DNA from: Gammaproteobacteria bacterium
GTDB lineage: Bacteria > Pseudomonadota > Gammaproteobacteria > Steroidobacterales > Steroidobacteraceae
DNA length: 64,000 nucleotides
Assembly: GCA_947469285.1 (NCBI GenBank)
Contig: CANIOW010000002.1
Coordinates: 96,964 to 160,963 of the forward strand
Reading direction: 5' to 3'
Below are positions 16,188 through 24,129 of the stretch, piece by piece. A model generated the notes under the pieces. The model worked only from the letters and a program-made list of their open reading frames with translations. It ran no database searches and was not told the origin of the DNA. The position numbers and the translations under genes were made by a program. Position 1 is the stretch's first letter. Each line of letters begins with the position of its first letter.

Positions 16188-16568
16188 TCACTCGGCGGAG
16201 AAACAGCCAGCCATGCTCTTGTGGCCGTCCTGGTCGCGGATGTAAGCGCAGTAGGCATTCGGCGCGAACGCACGCGGGCCTGGAGGGCCTTCGCAAGTGG
16301 CGCCGCGGCTGAGCGCTTCACGGTGGAAGGCATCGACCGCAGCGCGCGTCGTGGCCTGAAAACCGATGGTGAACCCATTACCCGCAGAAGCCGGCTGGCC
16401 ATTGCTCGGCTTCAACACATAGAACTCTGGTGAAGACACGCCGAAGGACATGCCGGTATCAAAGCTAGCCAAGCGCTTAATGCCCAGCGGCGCCAGCACG
16501 GCGTCGTAAAAGGCGCCCGCACGGGCCAGATCCGCCGTGCCCAAAGTCAGATGCGTAAAAATTGCCAT
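16188..16568 (-). CDS. VOC-family (glyoxalase-like) protein
   Basis: This 126-residue, single-domain vicinal-oxygen-chelate protein begins [21 protein letters not shown]. The usual paired beta-alpha-beta-beta-beta units are visible, ending [14 protein letters not shown]. Not all metal-ligand positions are typical of glyoxalase I, so the substrate is unknown. The ATG at 16568 is preceded by GGAG, which supports this start over an upstream in-frame one. It is the first gene of a short operon with gloA. Confidence 0.85.
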   Translation of the reverse strand: MAIFTHLTLGTADLARAGAFYDAVLAPLGIKRLASFDTGMSFGVSSPEFYVLKPSNGQPASAGNGFTIGFQATTRAAVDAFHREALSRGATCEGPPGPRAFAPNAYCAYIRDQDGHKSMAGCFSAE

Positions 16569-16717
16569 GAGGTGGTCTCCGTTAAAATAGAGTAAGCGGC
16601 CTACCGCTCGGAGCGGCACCAACCAGCGCCGCAGTTCTAGCGGCGGCAGCTGAATTCTCACACATCCGCCGCGCGCTGACACACGCTTCTGCTAGAAAAA
16701 ATTCGCCGTTTTCGCGA

Positions 16718-16723
16718 TACACT
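16718..16723 (+). promoter_or_regulatory. -10-like TACACT placed 12 nt before ATG
   Basis: The hexamer TACACT begins 12 nt before the start codon of the DsbA-like gene, which would put transcription initiation at or very near the ATG. The same 13 bases CGCGATACACTGC occur before the alcohol dehydrogenase gene at 20539-20551. No good -35 or Shine-Dalgarno sequence is seen. Confidence 0.4.
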
Positions 16724-16729
16724 GCCCAC

Positions 16730-17506
16730 ATGCCAACCGCTTCTTTTTCAGTCACGCGCCGGCAGCGCTTGCTCGCGGCGCTAACCATCGTCTGCCTATT
16801 TTGTGCCGCCTGCGCAACGCAGGAGGTGATGACCCGCCGCGAGGGGCTCGCCTTGCAAGCCGAAGTAGCCGCATTGCGCGAACGCCTACAGCAACTGGAA
16901 GCGACGATAGCGAAGACCACGGCCGCGGCGGAGCCGACCGTGGTGCAGCCTGTGAAATGGGCAGACACCGCCGATACCAGCCGCCGGCTGGGTCGGTCGG
17001 AGGCACCGGTGGTCATCGTGGAGTTCTCGGACCTGCAATGTCCCTATTGCCGGCGGTTCGACGAGCAAACCTTCCCGTGGCTGCGTCGTGAATACATCGA
17101 CACCGGCAAAGTGCGCTTCGAAAGCCGCGACTTCCCGCTGGATTTCCATCCGCAGGCAATGGCGGCAGCGTTGCTGGCGCGTTGCGCCGCTGCCCGCGGC
17201 AAATTCTGGGACTGGCGTACCGCGATCTTCCAGCAACAAGGGGCGCTGGCGACCAACGGCCTTGAGCAGGCGGCTAACGCCGTGGCACTGACCGCCGCCG
17301 ACCGCGCCAGCTGCGCCACACAAGCCACCACGCAGCGCGCCCTCATTCAGGCTGAAGCCGCCGCCGCCAGTGCCATCGGCGTGCGGGGTACGCCGTCGTT
17401 TCTGATTGGGCGGGTGGTTAATGGCCAGGTGGAGGGGCAGCTGCTGGTGGGCGCCGGACTGCCAGAAACCTTCCGTAAGCGCATCGACCCTTTGCTCAAG
17501 CCCTAA
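16730..17506 (+). CDS. DsbA-family thiol-disulfide lipoprotein
   Basis: This 258-residue protein has a signal sequence ending in a lipobox-like LFCAAC. A short coiled-coil (EVAALRERLQQLEATIAKT) comes next, then a thioredoxin fold with the active-site motif CPYC in FSDLQCPYCRRFDE. The cis-proline loop GVRGTPSFLIG is present near the end. It is expected to act in the periplasm on cysteine pairs. The coiled-coil could give a dimer, as in DsbC/DsbG or ScsC-like proteins. It is a single gene between divergent and convergent neighbours. Confidence 0.85.
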   Translation: MPTASFSVTRRQRLLAALTIVCLFCAACATQEVMTRREGLALQAEVAALRERLQQLEATIAKTTAAAEPTVVQPVKWADTADTSRRLGRSEAPVVIVEFSDLQCPYCRRFDEQTFPWLRREYIDTGKVRFESRDFPLDFHPQAMAAALLARCAAARGKFWDWRTAIFQQQGALATNGLEQAANAVALTAADRASCATQATTQRALIQAEAAAASAIGVRGTPSFLIGRVVNGQVEGQLLVGAGLPETFRKRIDPLLKP

Positions 17507-17567
17507 GTCGGCGCACCCACGGGAGCCCGGCAGCGAGCGAAGCGCGCCCGCTGCGCCTCGTCCAAAC

Positions 17568-19358
17568 TCAGAACATCTCGCTGGAGTCGGGCGCCTTCAC
17601 CAGCACTGGGTGACGGCTGGTGATGAACTCGCCCGTGATCATCTCTTCGTAGCTCTGGCCTGGGCCTACCATCGGATAAACACCCGCATCCGGGTCGATG
17701 ATCACTTCCAAGAACGCCGGCCCTTGGAACTCGATAAAGGCCTTCACCGTGGCATCGATGTCTGCGACACGGTCGAGCCGCACGGCAAAAGCATAGCCAT
17801 CGGCTTGGGCCGCCTTGACGAAGTCTTTCTTGTGCAGACTTTTGTCGCTGCCCGACATGCGGCCCTTGAAGAACAGCTTCTGCCATTGACGGACCATGCC
17901 ATCGCCAAAATTATTCAGCACCACCACCTTCACCGGCAGGTCGTAGGTGGTCGCCGTTTCCAATTCGCCCAGGTTCATGCGGACACTGGCATCGCCGTCA
18001 ATGTCGATCACCAGACGCTCCGGATGCGCAAACTGCGCACCGATAGCGGCCGGCAAGCCGAAGCCCATCGTGCCCATGCTGCCACTGGTCAGCCACAGTC
18101 GCGGCTCCGCGAAGTCGAAATACTGCGCCGCCCACATCTGATGCTGGCCGACGCCGGTGGCAATGATGGCCTGCCCGCGGGTGAGGCGGTTGATCGCCTC
18201 GATGACCGCATAGGGCTGAATCATTGTCGAGGTGCGGTCATAGTTGAAGGCGTGCGTGCGGCGCAGCGCAGCGCAGTGTGCATGCCAAGCCGAATAGTCC
18301 GGCGCAAAGCCTTGCGACTCGCCATGCGCCCGCAGCACCGCCAGCGCCACATCCACCTCACCGACATGGCTCCAGCCGACGCGCTTCACTTTGTTGATTT
18401 CGCTCGGATCGATATCGAAGTGGGCAATGAACTTCGCGCCGCGCGCAAACTTGGCGGGTACCCCGGCCACACGGTCATCAAAGCGCGCGCCGACGGCGAT
18501 GAGGAAGTCGCAGTCCTCCACCGCATAATTGGCGAACGCCGCGCCGTGCATGCCGAGCATGTGCATCGACAGGGGGTGCGTGGTATCCATGGCCCCAATG
18601 CCCATCAAGGTAGTCACCACCGGAATCCCGAAGGCTGCAGCAAAGCGCCGCAATTCGGCCGCTGCATTGCCGTTGACCACGCCGCCGCCCACGTACAGCA
18701 GCGGCCGCTGCGCGAGGGCCAGCTGCGCGAAGAACTCCGCGCAGGCAGGGGCAGAAAGCTGCTGCGCGCGCAGGTGCTTCAGACGCGAGCGATAACCAGG
18801 AATGGGCAAGGCGCCGGTTCCTTGAAAAACGCCCTGCCAGTTCTGCACATCCTTCGGCAAATCCACCACCACCGGCCCCGGGCGGCCCGTGCGGGCAATC
18901 TCAAAGGCCGTCCGCAAGGTGGCCTCGAGCAAAGTCGGGTCCGTGACGAGGAATACATGCTTGGCCACCGCCCCCATCACCTGGGAGATCGGGGCTTCCT
19001 GGAAGGCGTCAGTCCCAATCGCGGCGGTCGGCACCTGGCCGCACAGCACCACGATGGGAATAGAGTCCGCCAGACAATCGCGTACCGGCGTGACCATGTT
19101 GGTGGCCCCAGGGCCAGAGGTCACCACCGCCACACCCACCCGGCCGCTGGCGCGGGCATAGCCGGCGGCCATGAACCCGGCGCCCTGCTCGTTGGCTGGG
19201 ACGATCAGCGGCATGCCCCGGCGACCGGCCGCCTCGCAGCGCTGGTTATGGACGAAGACCGCGTCGTAAGTGGGCAATATCGCCCCGCCGCTGTAGCCAA
19301 ACAGTACCGGCACGCCCTCGTCGTCGAGCACCTGCACGATCATCTCCGCACCGGTCAT
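17568..19358 (-). CDS. ilvB: Acetolactate synthase, large subunit
   Basis: This catalytic subunit makes acetolactate or acetohydroxybutyrate for valine, leucine and isoleucine. Visible are the ThDP glutamate in ANEQGAGFMAAGYARASG, VTSGPGATN, the ThDP/Mg motif GDASVRMNLGELET ending LNN, and VRQWQ with the substrate-selecting tryptophan. The ATG at 19358 (MTGAEMIVQ) gives 596 residues. The frame stays open to a GTG at 19490, and an upstream HPLAG segment also looks family-like, so the start is uncertain. Unusually, the regulatory subunit gene is divergent rather than downstream. Confidence 0.92.
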   Translation of the reverse strand: MTGAEMIVQVLDDEGVPVLFGYSGGAILPTYDAVFVHNQRCEAAGRRGMPLIVPANEQGAGFMAAGYARASGRVGVAVVTSGPGATNMVTPVRDCLADSIPIVVLCGQVPTAAIGTDAFQEAPISQVMGAVAKHVFLVTDPTLLEATLRTAFEIARTGRPGPVVVDLPKDVQNWQGVFQGTGALPIPGYRSRLKHLRAQQLSAPACAEFFAQLALAQRPLLYVGGGVVNGNAAAELRRFAAAFGIPVVTTLMGIGAMDTTHPLSMHMLGMHGAAFANYAVEDCDFLIAVGARFDDRVAGVPAKFARGAKFIAHFDIDPSEINKVKRVGWSHVGEVDVALAVLRAHGESQGFAPDYSAWHAHCAALRRTHAFNYDRTSTMIQPYAVIEAINRLTRGQAIIATGVGQHQMWAAQYFDFAEPRLWLTSGSMGTMGFGLPAAIGAQFAHPERLVIDIDGDASVRMNLGELETATTYDLPVKVVVLNNFGDGMVRQWQKLFFKGRMSGSDKSLHKKDFVKAAQADGYAFAVRLDRVADIDATVKAFIEFQGPAFLEVIIDPDAGVYPMVGPGQSYEEMITGEFITSRHPVLVKAPDSSEMF

Positions 19359-19521
19359 GCGGGTGCCGGCGAGCGGATGGGCAGGCGGGGTCAGGGGGGC
19401 AGCAGCAGGGTCGAGGGGGTGCAAAACGGCAGTTCCAGACGCGAGTGGAACCGTTGAGATTAGCAACCCCACGCCGTCTCGTCTATGCACCGCAAAAAAA
19501 CTCAGCTAGTCTTGTCTCGCT
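19359..19521. promoter_or_regulatory. Intergenic region between divergent ilvB and ilvH
   Basis: These 163 bp must carry the promoters for both acetolactate synthase subunits. I do not see a stop-bounded leader peptide rich in Ile/Leu/Val codons with a terminator, so classical attenuation is not supported. No clear operator palindrome was found. Confidence 0.4.
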
Positions 19522-19992
19522 ATGCGCCACATCATCGCCATTCATCTACAAAACGAAGCCGGAGCGCTCACCCGCGTCGCCGGTCTGTTTTCCTCCCGCG
19601 GCTACAACATCGAGTCGCTCTCCGTGGCCGCCACGAACGACCCCATTGTCTCCCGCCTGACGCTGGTCACGACCGGCAACGACGCCGTGATCGCCCAGAT
19701 CATCCACCAGCTCGGCAAACTGGTGGATGTGGTGCAAGTGGAAGACATGACCCAGGGCCTGCATCACGAGCGCGAACTGCTGCTGCTGAAGCTGCGGGTT
19801 CCGGCCAGCCAGCTGGCGCACCTCTCCACCGCCATCAGCACCGCTGGTGGCCGGGTACTGGCAGACACCCTCGACCACTTCGTGGTGGAACTGACCAGCA
19901 GCGAAGCCCTGGTGACCCGTTTTGTCACCGAAGCGGCGCAGTTTGGTGAGGTGCTGGAAGTGGTGCGCAGCGGCAGCCTCGGCATTAGCTGA
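19522..19992 (+). CDS. ilvH: Acetolactate synthase, small regulatory subunit
   Basis: This 156-residue protein begins MRHIIAIHLQNEAGALTRVAGLFSSRGYNIESLSV, the classic ACT domain of IlvH that binds valine and confers feedback control on the large subunit. A second domain (about residues 80-156) completes the usual length. It is transcribed away from ilvB across 163 bp, whereas these subunits are normally in one operon, large subunit first. No other ilv gene follows; the next gene is convergent. Confidence 0.94.
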   Translation: MRHIIAIHLQNEAGALTRVAGLFSSRGYNIESLSVAATNDPIVSRLTLVTTGNDAVIAQIIHQLGKLVDVVQVEDMTQGLHHERELLLLKLRVPASQLAHLSTAISTAGGRVLADTLDHFVVELTSSEALVTRFVTEAAQFGEVLEVVRSGSLGIS

Positions 19993-20019
19993 GCCGCGCA
20001 TCACGGGGCGCCATCAGGC

Positions 20020-20499
20020 TTAAACCAGCTGGCAGGCCACCGCGCGAATGGCCTCAGGGATAGGCACCGGGCGCCGGGTGAGGGCATCGACATACACATG
20101 CACAAAGCGCCCGACGGCGCAGGCCGTCGGCGCATCACCCCGAAACAGCCCGAGGCGATAAACCAGGCTGCTCGTGCCCAATTTTTCGATGCGCAGGCCC
20201 ACCGCTATCGTGTCGGGAAACGACAATTCACTGAAATAACGGCACCCGGTTTCCACCACCACGCCGATGGCCGGCAGCTGGCGGACATCGGTGCCGGTGG
20301 CCTCCATGAGCCAGCCATTCACCGCTGTATCGAAATAAGCGTAATAGACGGCGTTGTTCACGTGGCCATAGGCGTCGTTGTCCAGCCACCGGGTTGGCAC
20401 ACTGCGAAACGCACGGTAATCGCTGCGTGCACGCCAGTCGGCGGCGACACCCACCCCCTGCTCAGACGCCAGCGGCTTCCCTGTCCCGTTCGCAGCCAT
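20020..20499 (-). CDS. Hotdog-fold acyl-CoA thioesterase (YbgC/FcbC-like)
   Basis: This 159-residue protein has the 4-hydroxybenzoyl-CoA thioesterase-type signature TRWLDNDAYGHVNNAVYYAYFDTA, in which the second aspartate is the likely catalytic residue. It should hydrolyse short acyl- or aryl-CoA esters in the cytoplasm. The ATG at 20499 has a strong Shine-Dalgarno (GGAGGGAGA) at good spacing, so the longer upstream frame was rejected. It is divergent from the alcohol dehydrogenase gene with 55 bp between. Confidence 0.88.
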   Translation of the reverse strand: MAANGTGKPLASEQGVGVAADWRARSDYRAFRSVPTRWLDNDAYGHVNNAVYYAYFDTAVNGWLMEATGTDVRQLPAIGVVVETGCRYFSELSFPDTIAVGLRIEKLGTSSLVYRLGLFRGDAPTACAVGRFVHVYVDALTRRPVPIPEAIRAVACQLV

Positions 20500-20542
20500 G
20501 CCTGTCTCCCTCCGATGGGCGCCAAGGCTACCAGACGCGCGA

Positions 20543-20548
20543 TACACT
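20543..20548 (+). promoter_or_regulatory. -10-like TACACT placed 12 nt before ATG
   Basis: TACACT starts exactly 12 nt before the alcohol dehydrogenase ATG and is embedded in the same CGCGATACACTGC context seen before the DsbA-like gene. The position suggests a leaderless or near-leaderless mRNA. There is no obvious -35 box. Confidence 0.4.
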
Positions 20549-20554
20549 GCGCGT

Positions 20555-21682
20555 ATGCGTGTTAAAGCTGCCGTCCTGCGCACCGTTGGTGCCCCCACCC
20601 CCTATGCGACCAGCCGCCCGCTGGAAATCACCGCCGTGGACTTGGACCCGCCCGGTCGTGGCGAGGTATTGGTGCGTCTGAAAGCCACCGGACTGTGCCA
20701 TTCGGACCTCTCGGTGATGAACGGCGACCGTCCGCGCCCCGTGCCCATGGTGTTGGGTCATGAGTCCGCAGGCCTGGTCGTGGCGCTGGGTGAGGGGGTG
20801 ACGGGCTTGTCGGTCGGGGATGCGGTGGTCACCGCCTTCGTGCCGTCCTGTGGGCACTGCGGCCCCTGTACGGCCCACCGACCGGCGCTGTGCGAGCCCG
20901 GCTTTGCGGTGAACAGCGCCGGTACGCTGCTGTCCGGCGAGCGGCGCTGGCACGAGGGGGCCACGCCACTGCACCACCACTTGGGCATCTCGGGGTTTGC
21001 CGACCACGCGGTCATGGCCACCGAATCGCTGGTGCGCATCGAACATGGCCTGCCATGGGACATCGCGGCGGTGTTTGGCTGTGCGGTATTGACCGGTGTG
21101 GGCGCGGTGGTCAACACGGCGCAAGTCAGCGCCCACAACAGCGTTGCCATCGTGGGCCTGGGCGGTGTCGGGCTGGCGGCGCTCCTCGGTGCGCGCGCGG
21201 TCGGTGCGCGCGAAATCCTGGCCGTGGACCTGCACGAGGACAAGCTGGCACTGGCCACCCGTCTCGGCGCCACGCGCACCTTCAACGCCTCGGACCCGGG
21301 CTGCGCCGAAGCGCTACGCGCCGCCACCGGCGGTGGCGTCGACTTCGCCTTCGAGATGGCCGGCAGCGTACGCGCGCTGGAACTCGCCTGGAACATCACG
21401 CGCCGGGGCGGCACCACCATCATGGCGGGCCTCGCCCCGCCCACGGCGCAGTTCGCGTTGTCGCCGGTGAAACTGGTGGCCGAGGAACGCACCCTGAAGG
21501 GCAGCTACATTGGCAGTTGTGTGCCGCAGCGCGATATCCCGAAGTTCATTCAGTGGTACCGCGAAGGGCGGCTGCCGGTGGATGCCTTGCTGGCCGAAAG
21601 GCTGCGGCTGGACGACTTGAACGAGGGCTTCGACCGCCTGGCCACGGGGCACACCACCCGCCAAGTGGTGCTGTTCGACTGA
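20555..21682 (+). CDS. Zinc-dependent alcohol dehydrogenase
   Basis: This 375-residue protein is a medium-chain dehydrogenase of the class III-like branch. Catalytic zinc ligands are seen in ATGLCHSDL and LGHESAG. The structural zinc site is CGHCGPCTAHRPALC, and the NAD-binding loop is VGLGGVGLAAL. It oxidises an alcohol or reduces an aldehyde with NAD; the substrate is not clear. I used the ATG at 20555, since upstream in-frame starts lie inside the divergent thioesterase gene. The stop is 6 bp from the end of the convergent toxin gene. Confidence 0.92.
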   Translation: MRVKAAVLRTVGAPTPYATSRPLEITAVDLDPPGRGEVLVRLKATGLCHSDLSVMNGDRPRPVPMVLGHESAGLVVALGEGVTGLSVGDAVVTAFVPSCGHCGPCTAHRPALCEPGFAVNSAGTLLSGERRWHEGATPLHHHLGISGFADHAVMATESLVRIEHGLPWDIAAVFGCAVLTGVGAVVNTAQVSAHNSVAIVGLGGVGLAALLGARAVGAREILAVDLHEDKLALATRLGATRTFNASDPGCAEALRAATGGGVDFAFEMAGSVRALELAWNITRRGGTTIMAGLAPPTAQFALSPVKLVAEERTLKGSYIGSCVPQRDIPKFIQWYREGRLPVDALLAERLRLDDLNEGFDRLATGHTTRQVVLFD

Positions 21683-21688
21683 GGCGCT

Positions 21689-21991
21689 CTATCGCGCGCG
21701 ACGTGGGTAACGTTCTTCTCGCTGGCTTCGCAGCGCGAGAACGAACACGGTATCTACCCGCGCGACGTGGCGGTATAAGGCGACGTAGCCGTCAGGCCCT
21801 GACCCAATGACTAGTTCGCGCTTGCCGCCACGCACGGGCCTCCCGATAAGCGGGCTGTGCACCAGCACATCCAACGCGTCCACCAGGCCCTCTATGCGTA
21901 CAGCAATCTGCTCTCCCCCGTGCCGCTCCAAATGATCGACGTAGCGGGTGAGGTCGGCCAATGCCGCCGGCGCCAGTTCAATTCGAGCCAT
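21689..21991 (-). CDS. ParE/RelE-type toxin
   Basis: This 100-residue protein has the ParE/RelE superfamily pattern: an N-terminal helical hairpin (LAPAALADLTRYVDHLERHGGEQ), the core SPLIGRPVRGGKRELVIG, and YVALYRHVARVDTVFVLALRSQREE near the end. Members poison gyrase (ParE) or cleave mRNA on ribosomes (RelE); sequence alone does not decide between them. It lies 8 bp after the antitoxin gene on the same strand, the usual order. Confidence 0.88.
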   Translation of the reverse strand: MARIELAPAALADLTRYVDHLERHGGEQIAVRIEGLVDALDVLVHSPLIGRPVRGGKRELVIGSGPDGYVALYRHVARVDTVFVLALRSQREERYPRRAR

Positions 21992-21999
21992 GAATGGCT

Positions 22000-22284
22000 T
22001 CAGCGCGTGGTCTTGTGCGGCGCTGGCACCGCGGGACGCTTACCTGACGCGCGCGCCTGCAAATAGGCGCGTGCGTCATCCCAGGCAATAGTCTCGCCGG
22101 TAGCCAGTAGTTCTGCCCAACGCTCATCGGCCACGCGGTGGAAGTCATCATCCATCTCCACTTGCTCAACCATTTTGGCGATGGAATCAAGAATGAGAGC
22201 GTGCGGCGACTTCCCTAAGCGCTTGGCAGCCGCAGTCAGCCGAAGCTTCAGTTCTGCTTCGAGCCTGATGGTGGTAGTGGTCAT
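22000..22284 (-). CDS. Ribbon-helix-helix antitoxin
   Basis: This 94-residue protein begins MTTTTIRLEAELKLRLTAAA, the beta strand and first helix of a ribbon-helix-helix DNA-binding domain. A charged, helical C-terminal half should wrap the toxin. The ATG at 22284 follows AAGGAA. It should repress its own operon by binding the palindrome 51 bp upstream. The antitoxin-toxin order with an 8-bp gap fits a type II toxin-antitoxin module. Confidence 0.88.
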   Translation of the reverse strand: MTTTTIRLEAELKLRLTAAAKRLGKSPHALILDSIAKMVEQVEMDDDFHRVADERWAELLATGETIAWDDARAYLQARASGKRPAVPAPHKTTR

Positions 22285-22334
22285 AAGCGGAGTTCCTTGA
22301 ACCGACGAGGAGCGGGCTAGGTCCGACGCAAACA

Positions 22335-22350
22335 TAGCACAATTGCGCTA
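22335..22350 (-). promoter_or_regulatory. Palindromic operator of the toxin-antitoxin operon
   Basis: Read on the minus strand the site is TAGCGCAATTGTGCTA, symmetrical at 14 of 16 bases around the centre CAATTG. It lies upstream of the antitoxin start within the likely promoter. This is the expected place for autoregulation by the ribbon-helix-helix protein. Confidence 0.75.
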
Positions 22351-22421
22351 CATTTTTCGCGCCAGTCGCAGCGCCATTCCCACCGGCGCCCCAACCGCGC
22401 AGCGAGCAGCAAGCCGGCGCC

Positions 22422-22664
22422 TCACGCCGGGTGAATCTGCACCAGCTTCAAGCGCCCACCGGCGCCGCTCTTGATGACCACCTGCGCCCGGCGCACACCA
22501 AGGTGTGCGGCCACCAGCACGCGCAGTTCTTCGTTGGCCTTGCCGTCCACCGGCGGACTCTTCAGTTGCGCCAGAAACGTGCCGTCCGGCTGTTCCGTGA
22601 ACGCGGAGACGCGCGCGCCCGGCTTGGCCTTCACCTGCAAGGTGCGGATACCCGGCGCACTCAC
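22422..22664 (-). CDS. DUF167 (YggU-like) protein
   Basis: This small 80-residue protein has the DUF167 signature: VKAKPGARVSAF at the start, LKSPPVDGKANEELRVLVAAHLGV in the middle, and VVIKSGAGGRLKLVQI at the end. The family is widespread and folds as a compact alpha/beta domain, but its function is unknown. It starts 6 bp after the ICMT-like gene and is probably the last gene of that operon, upstream of the separate toxin-antitoxin promoter. Confidence 0.88.
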   Translation of the reverse strand: MSAPGIRTLQVKAKPGARVSAFTEQPDGTFLAQLKSPPVDGKANEELRVLVAAHLGVRRAQVVIKSGAGGRLKLVQIHPA

Positions 22665-22670
22665 GGGCAG

Positions 22671-23387
22671 TCAGTCGGCGATCAGGCGTTTGGTCTTCTT
22701 CAGCCAGCGTGCGCACAGATACAGCGCCATAGCCACCAGCACCACCAGTCCAAGGCTGCTCACCTGGGACAGGTGCAACACCAAGCCACCTTCCAGCTGC
22801 GACAGGTTCCACAGCAGCACGGCGCTGATACCCATGACCCAGCCAAACGGTGTGCCGTATTCCTTCACGATCACCCGGCGCCACTTGAAGGTGCCGGAGG
22901 ACAGCGTGGCCCCCAAGCCCTTCAACCGCGGCAGCCAACGCGGCACGTCACGGCAGTAGGCATCGAACCCCGGGCCGAACTTGCCACGCAGGAAGCTTTC
23001 TTCCGCGGCGATGATGGCGACATAGACGAACACGCCGAGCGCCGTAGCCAGCAACCAGCAGGTCCAGGTGTTCACCGCAAAGCCCACGCCTGAAAGAATG
23101 AGCACGTTGCCCACGTACATGGGGTTGCGCGTGTGGCTGTAGATGCCTTCGGTGATGAGGTCTTCAGCGTATACCCGGCGGTCCTTGCCGCCGCGGATGA
23201 TGTACTTGAAACCGATGGTGCCAGCGCGCACCAACTGTCCCAACAGCGCGATAGCACCACCCACCAGCGCCGCGCAGACCGGGTCCGCATAGAGCGCCTG
23301 CCCGGGCACCAGCAGTAGCAGGAACGGCACCGGGAACAAGAAGTTCCGCCAGTGAAACAGGAAATTGCCGAGACGAACCAGCATCAT
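22671..23387 (-). CDS. ICMT/phospholipid methyltransferase-like membrane protein
   Basis: This 238-residue integral membrane protein has several hydrophobic segments and the cofactor-binding signature GIYSHTRNPMYVGN followed later by EESFLRGKFGPGFDAYCRDVPRWLP. These are hallmarks of isoprenylcysteine carboxyl methyltransferase and phospholipid methyltransferase relatives. The region after that has two further membrane segments. The ATG at 23387 overlaps the stop of the CmoA-like gene (ATGA), so the two are translated together. The substrate is unknown; prenylated-protein methylation is not expected in bacteria, so a lipid or quinone-type target is more likely. Confidence 0.82.
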   Translation of the reverse strand: MMLVRLGNFLFHWRNFLFPVPFLLLLVPGQALYADPVCAALVGGAIALLGQLVRAGTIGFKYIIRGGKDRRVYAEDLITEGIYSHTRNPMYVGNVLILSGVGFAVNTWTCWLLATALGVFVYVAIIAAEESFLRGKFGPGFDAYCRDVPRWLPRLKGLGATLSSGTFKWRRVIVKEYGTPFGWVMGISAVLLWNLSQLEGGLVLHLSQVSSLGLVVLVAMALYLCARWLKKTKRLIAD

Positions 23388-24127
23388 TTCACCGCCACGA
23401 TGCCGCAGAAGTTGTACCACTTGAAAAACGTGTCCACATAGCGGAAACCACTGCGCAGCAGCAGTTCACGGTTCTCCAGCAGCTTGTAGGGAATGAGCAC
23501 GTTTTCCAGCGCCTCGCGCTTCTGGCGGATTTCCAGTTCGCTGTAGCCCACCCGCGCCTTGTAGTCGTAGTAGTACTTGATGAACTGGCGATTGAAGAGC
23601 GAATCTTCGCCGAGCACCTTCTCCACGAGGATGAGGCAGCCGTTCTCGTTCAGGCCGTCAGCAATGTCGCGCACCAGTTTTTCGCGGTGGAGCGGGCGGA
23701 TGAACTGCAGCGTCAGCACCAGCGACACCAGCGAAGCGTTCTCGATCTGCGCGCCCTCGTTCAGGTCCGCCACGCGCAGTTCCAGTTCGTGCTCGAAACC
23801 CGCGGCAGTCATCTTCTGGCGGCACTTGTCCAGCATGTCCTGGCTGTCATCGATGCCAATAAAGCGGGTGCCTTTGGGCGCATTGGCGCCGTACAGCAGC
23901 ATCGAGGTGCCGGTGGAGCAACCCAGGTCGTACACATTGGTGCCAGCCACCATGTAGTCGCCCGCCAGTTCAGCGCTCATGCGCTGCATCTCGCCGTAGA
24001 ACGGCACCGAGCGCGACACCATGTCATCGAAGACGTTGGCCACTTCGCTATTGAACTTGAAGTCGGCGATATCGCCCTTCTCCTGCGCAAACACCTGGTC
24101 GCGCGGCACTCCGTTCCCTTCGCTCAT
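23384..24127 (-). CDS. CmoA-family carboxy-SAM synthase homologue (variant)
   Basis: This 247-residue protein has the same length as E. coli CmoA and aligns along all of it: RSVPFYGEM, VYDLGCSTGTS, IGIDDSQDM and GYSELEIRQKREALENV. CmoA makes carboxy-S-adenosylmethionine from prephenate and SAM for tRNA uridine modification with CmoB. By my alignment from memory the key arginine (E. coli Arg199, here Arg204) and tyrosine (Tyr39, here Tyr44) are kept. The ligand-site Asn132 is Val137 here. No cmoB is adjacent; the partner gene is an ICMT-like methyltransferase. Start supported by AGGAG 10 nt upstream. Confidence 0.8.
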   Translation of the reverse strand: MSEGNGVPRDQVFAQEKGDIADFKFNSEVANVFDDMVSRSVPFYGEMQRMSAELAGDYMVAGTNVYDLGCSTGTSMLLYGANAPKGTRFIGIDDSQDMLDKCRQKMTAAGFEHELELRVADLNEGAQIENASLVSLVLTLQFIRPLHREKLVRDIADGLNENGCLILVEKVLGEDSLFNRQFIKYYYDYKARVGYSELEIRQKREALENVLIPYKLLENRELLLRSGFRYVDTFFKWYNFCGIVAVK

Positions 24128-24129
24128 GG

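Noticed and set aside
17406..19457. A 683-codon open frame on the plus strand opposite ilvB
   Set aside because: It is antisense to a clear acetolactate synthase, is rich in His, Arg and Gly in the manner of GC-rich shadow frames, and matches no family.
19359..19490. Leu/Ile/Val-containing N-terminal extension of ilvB as a leader peptide for attenuation
   Set aside because: The extension is in frame with ilvB with no stop codon between, and there is no terminator hairpin with a T-run.
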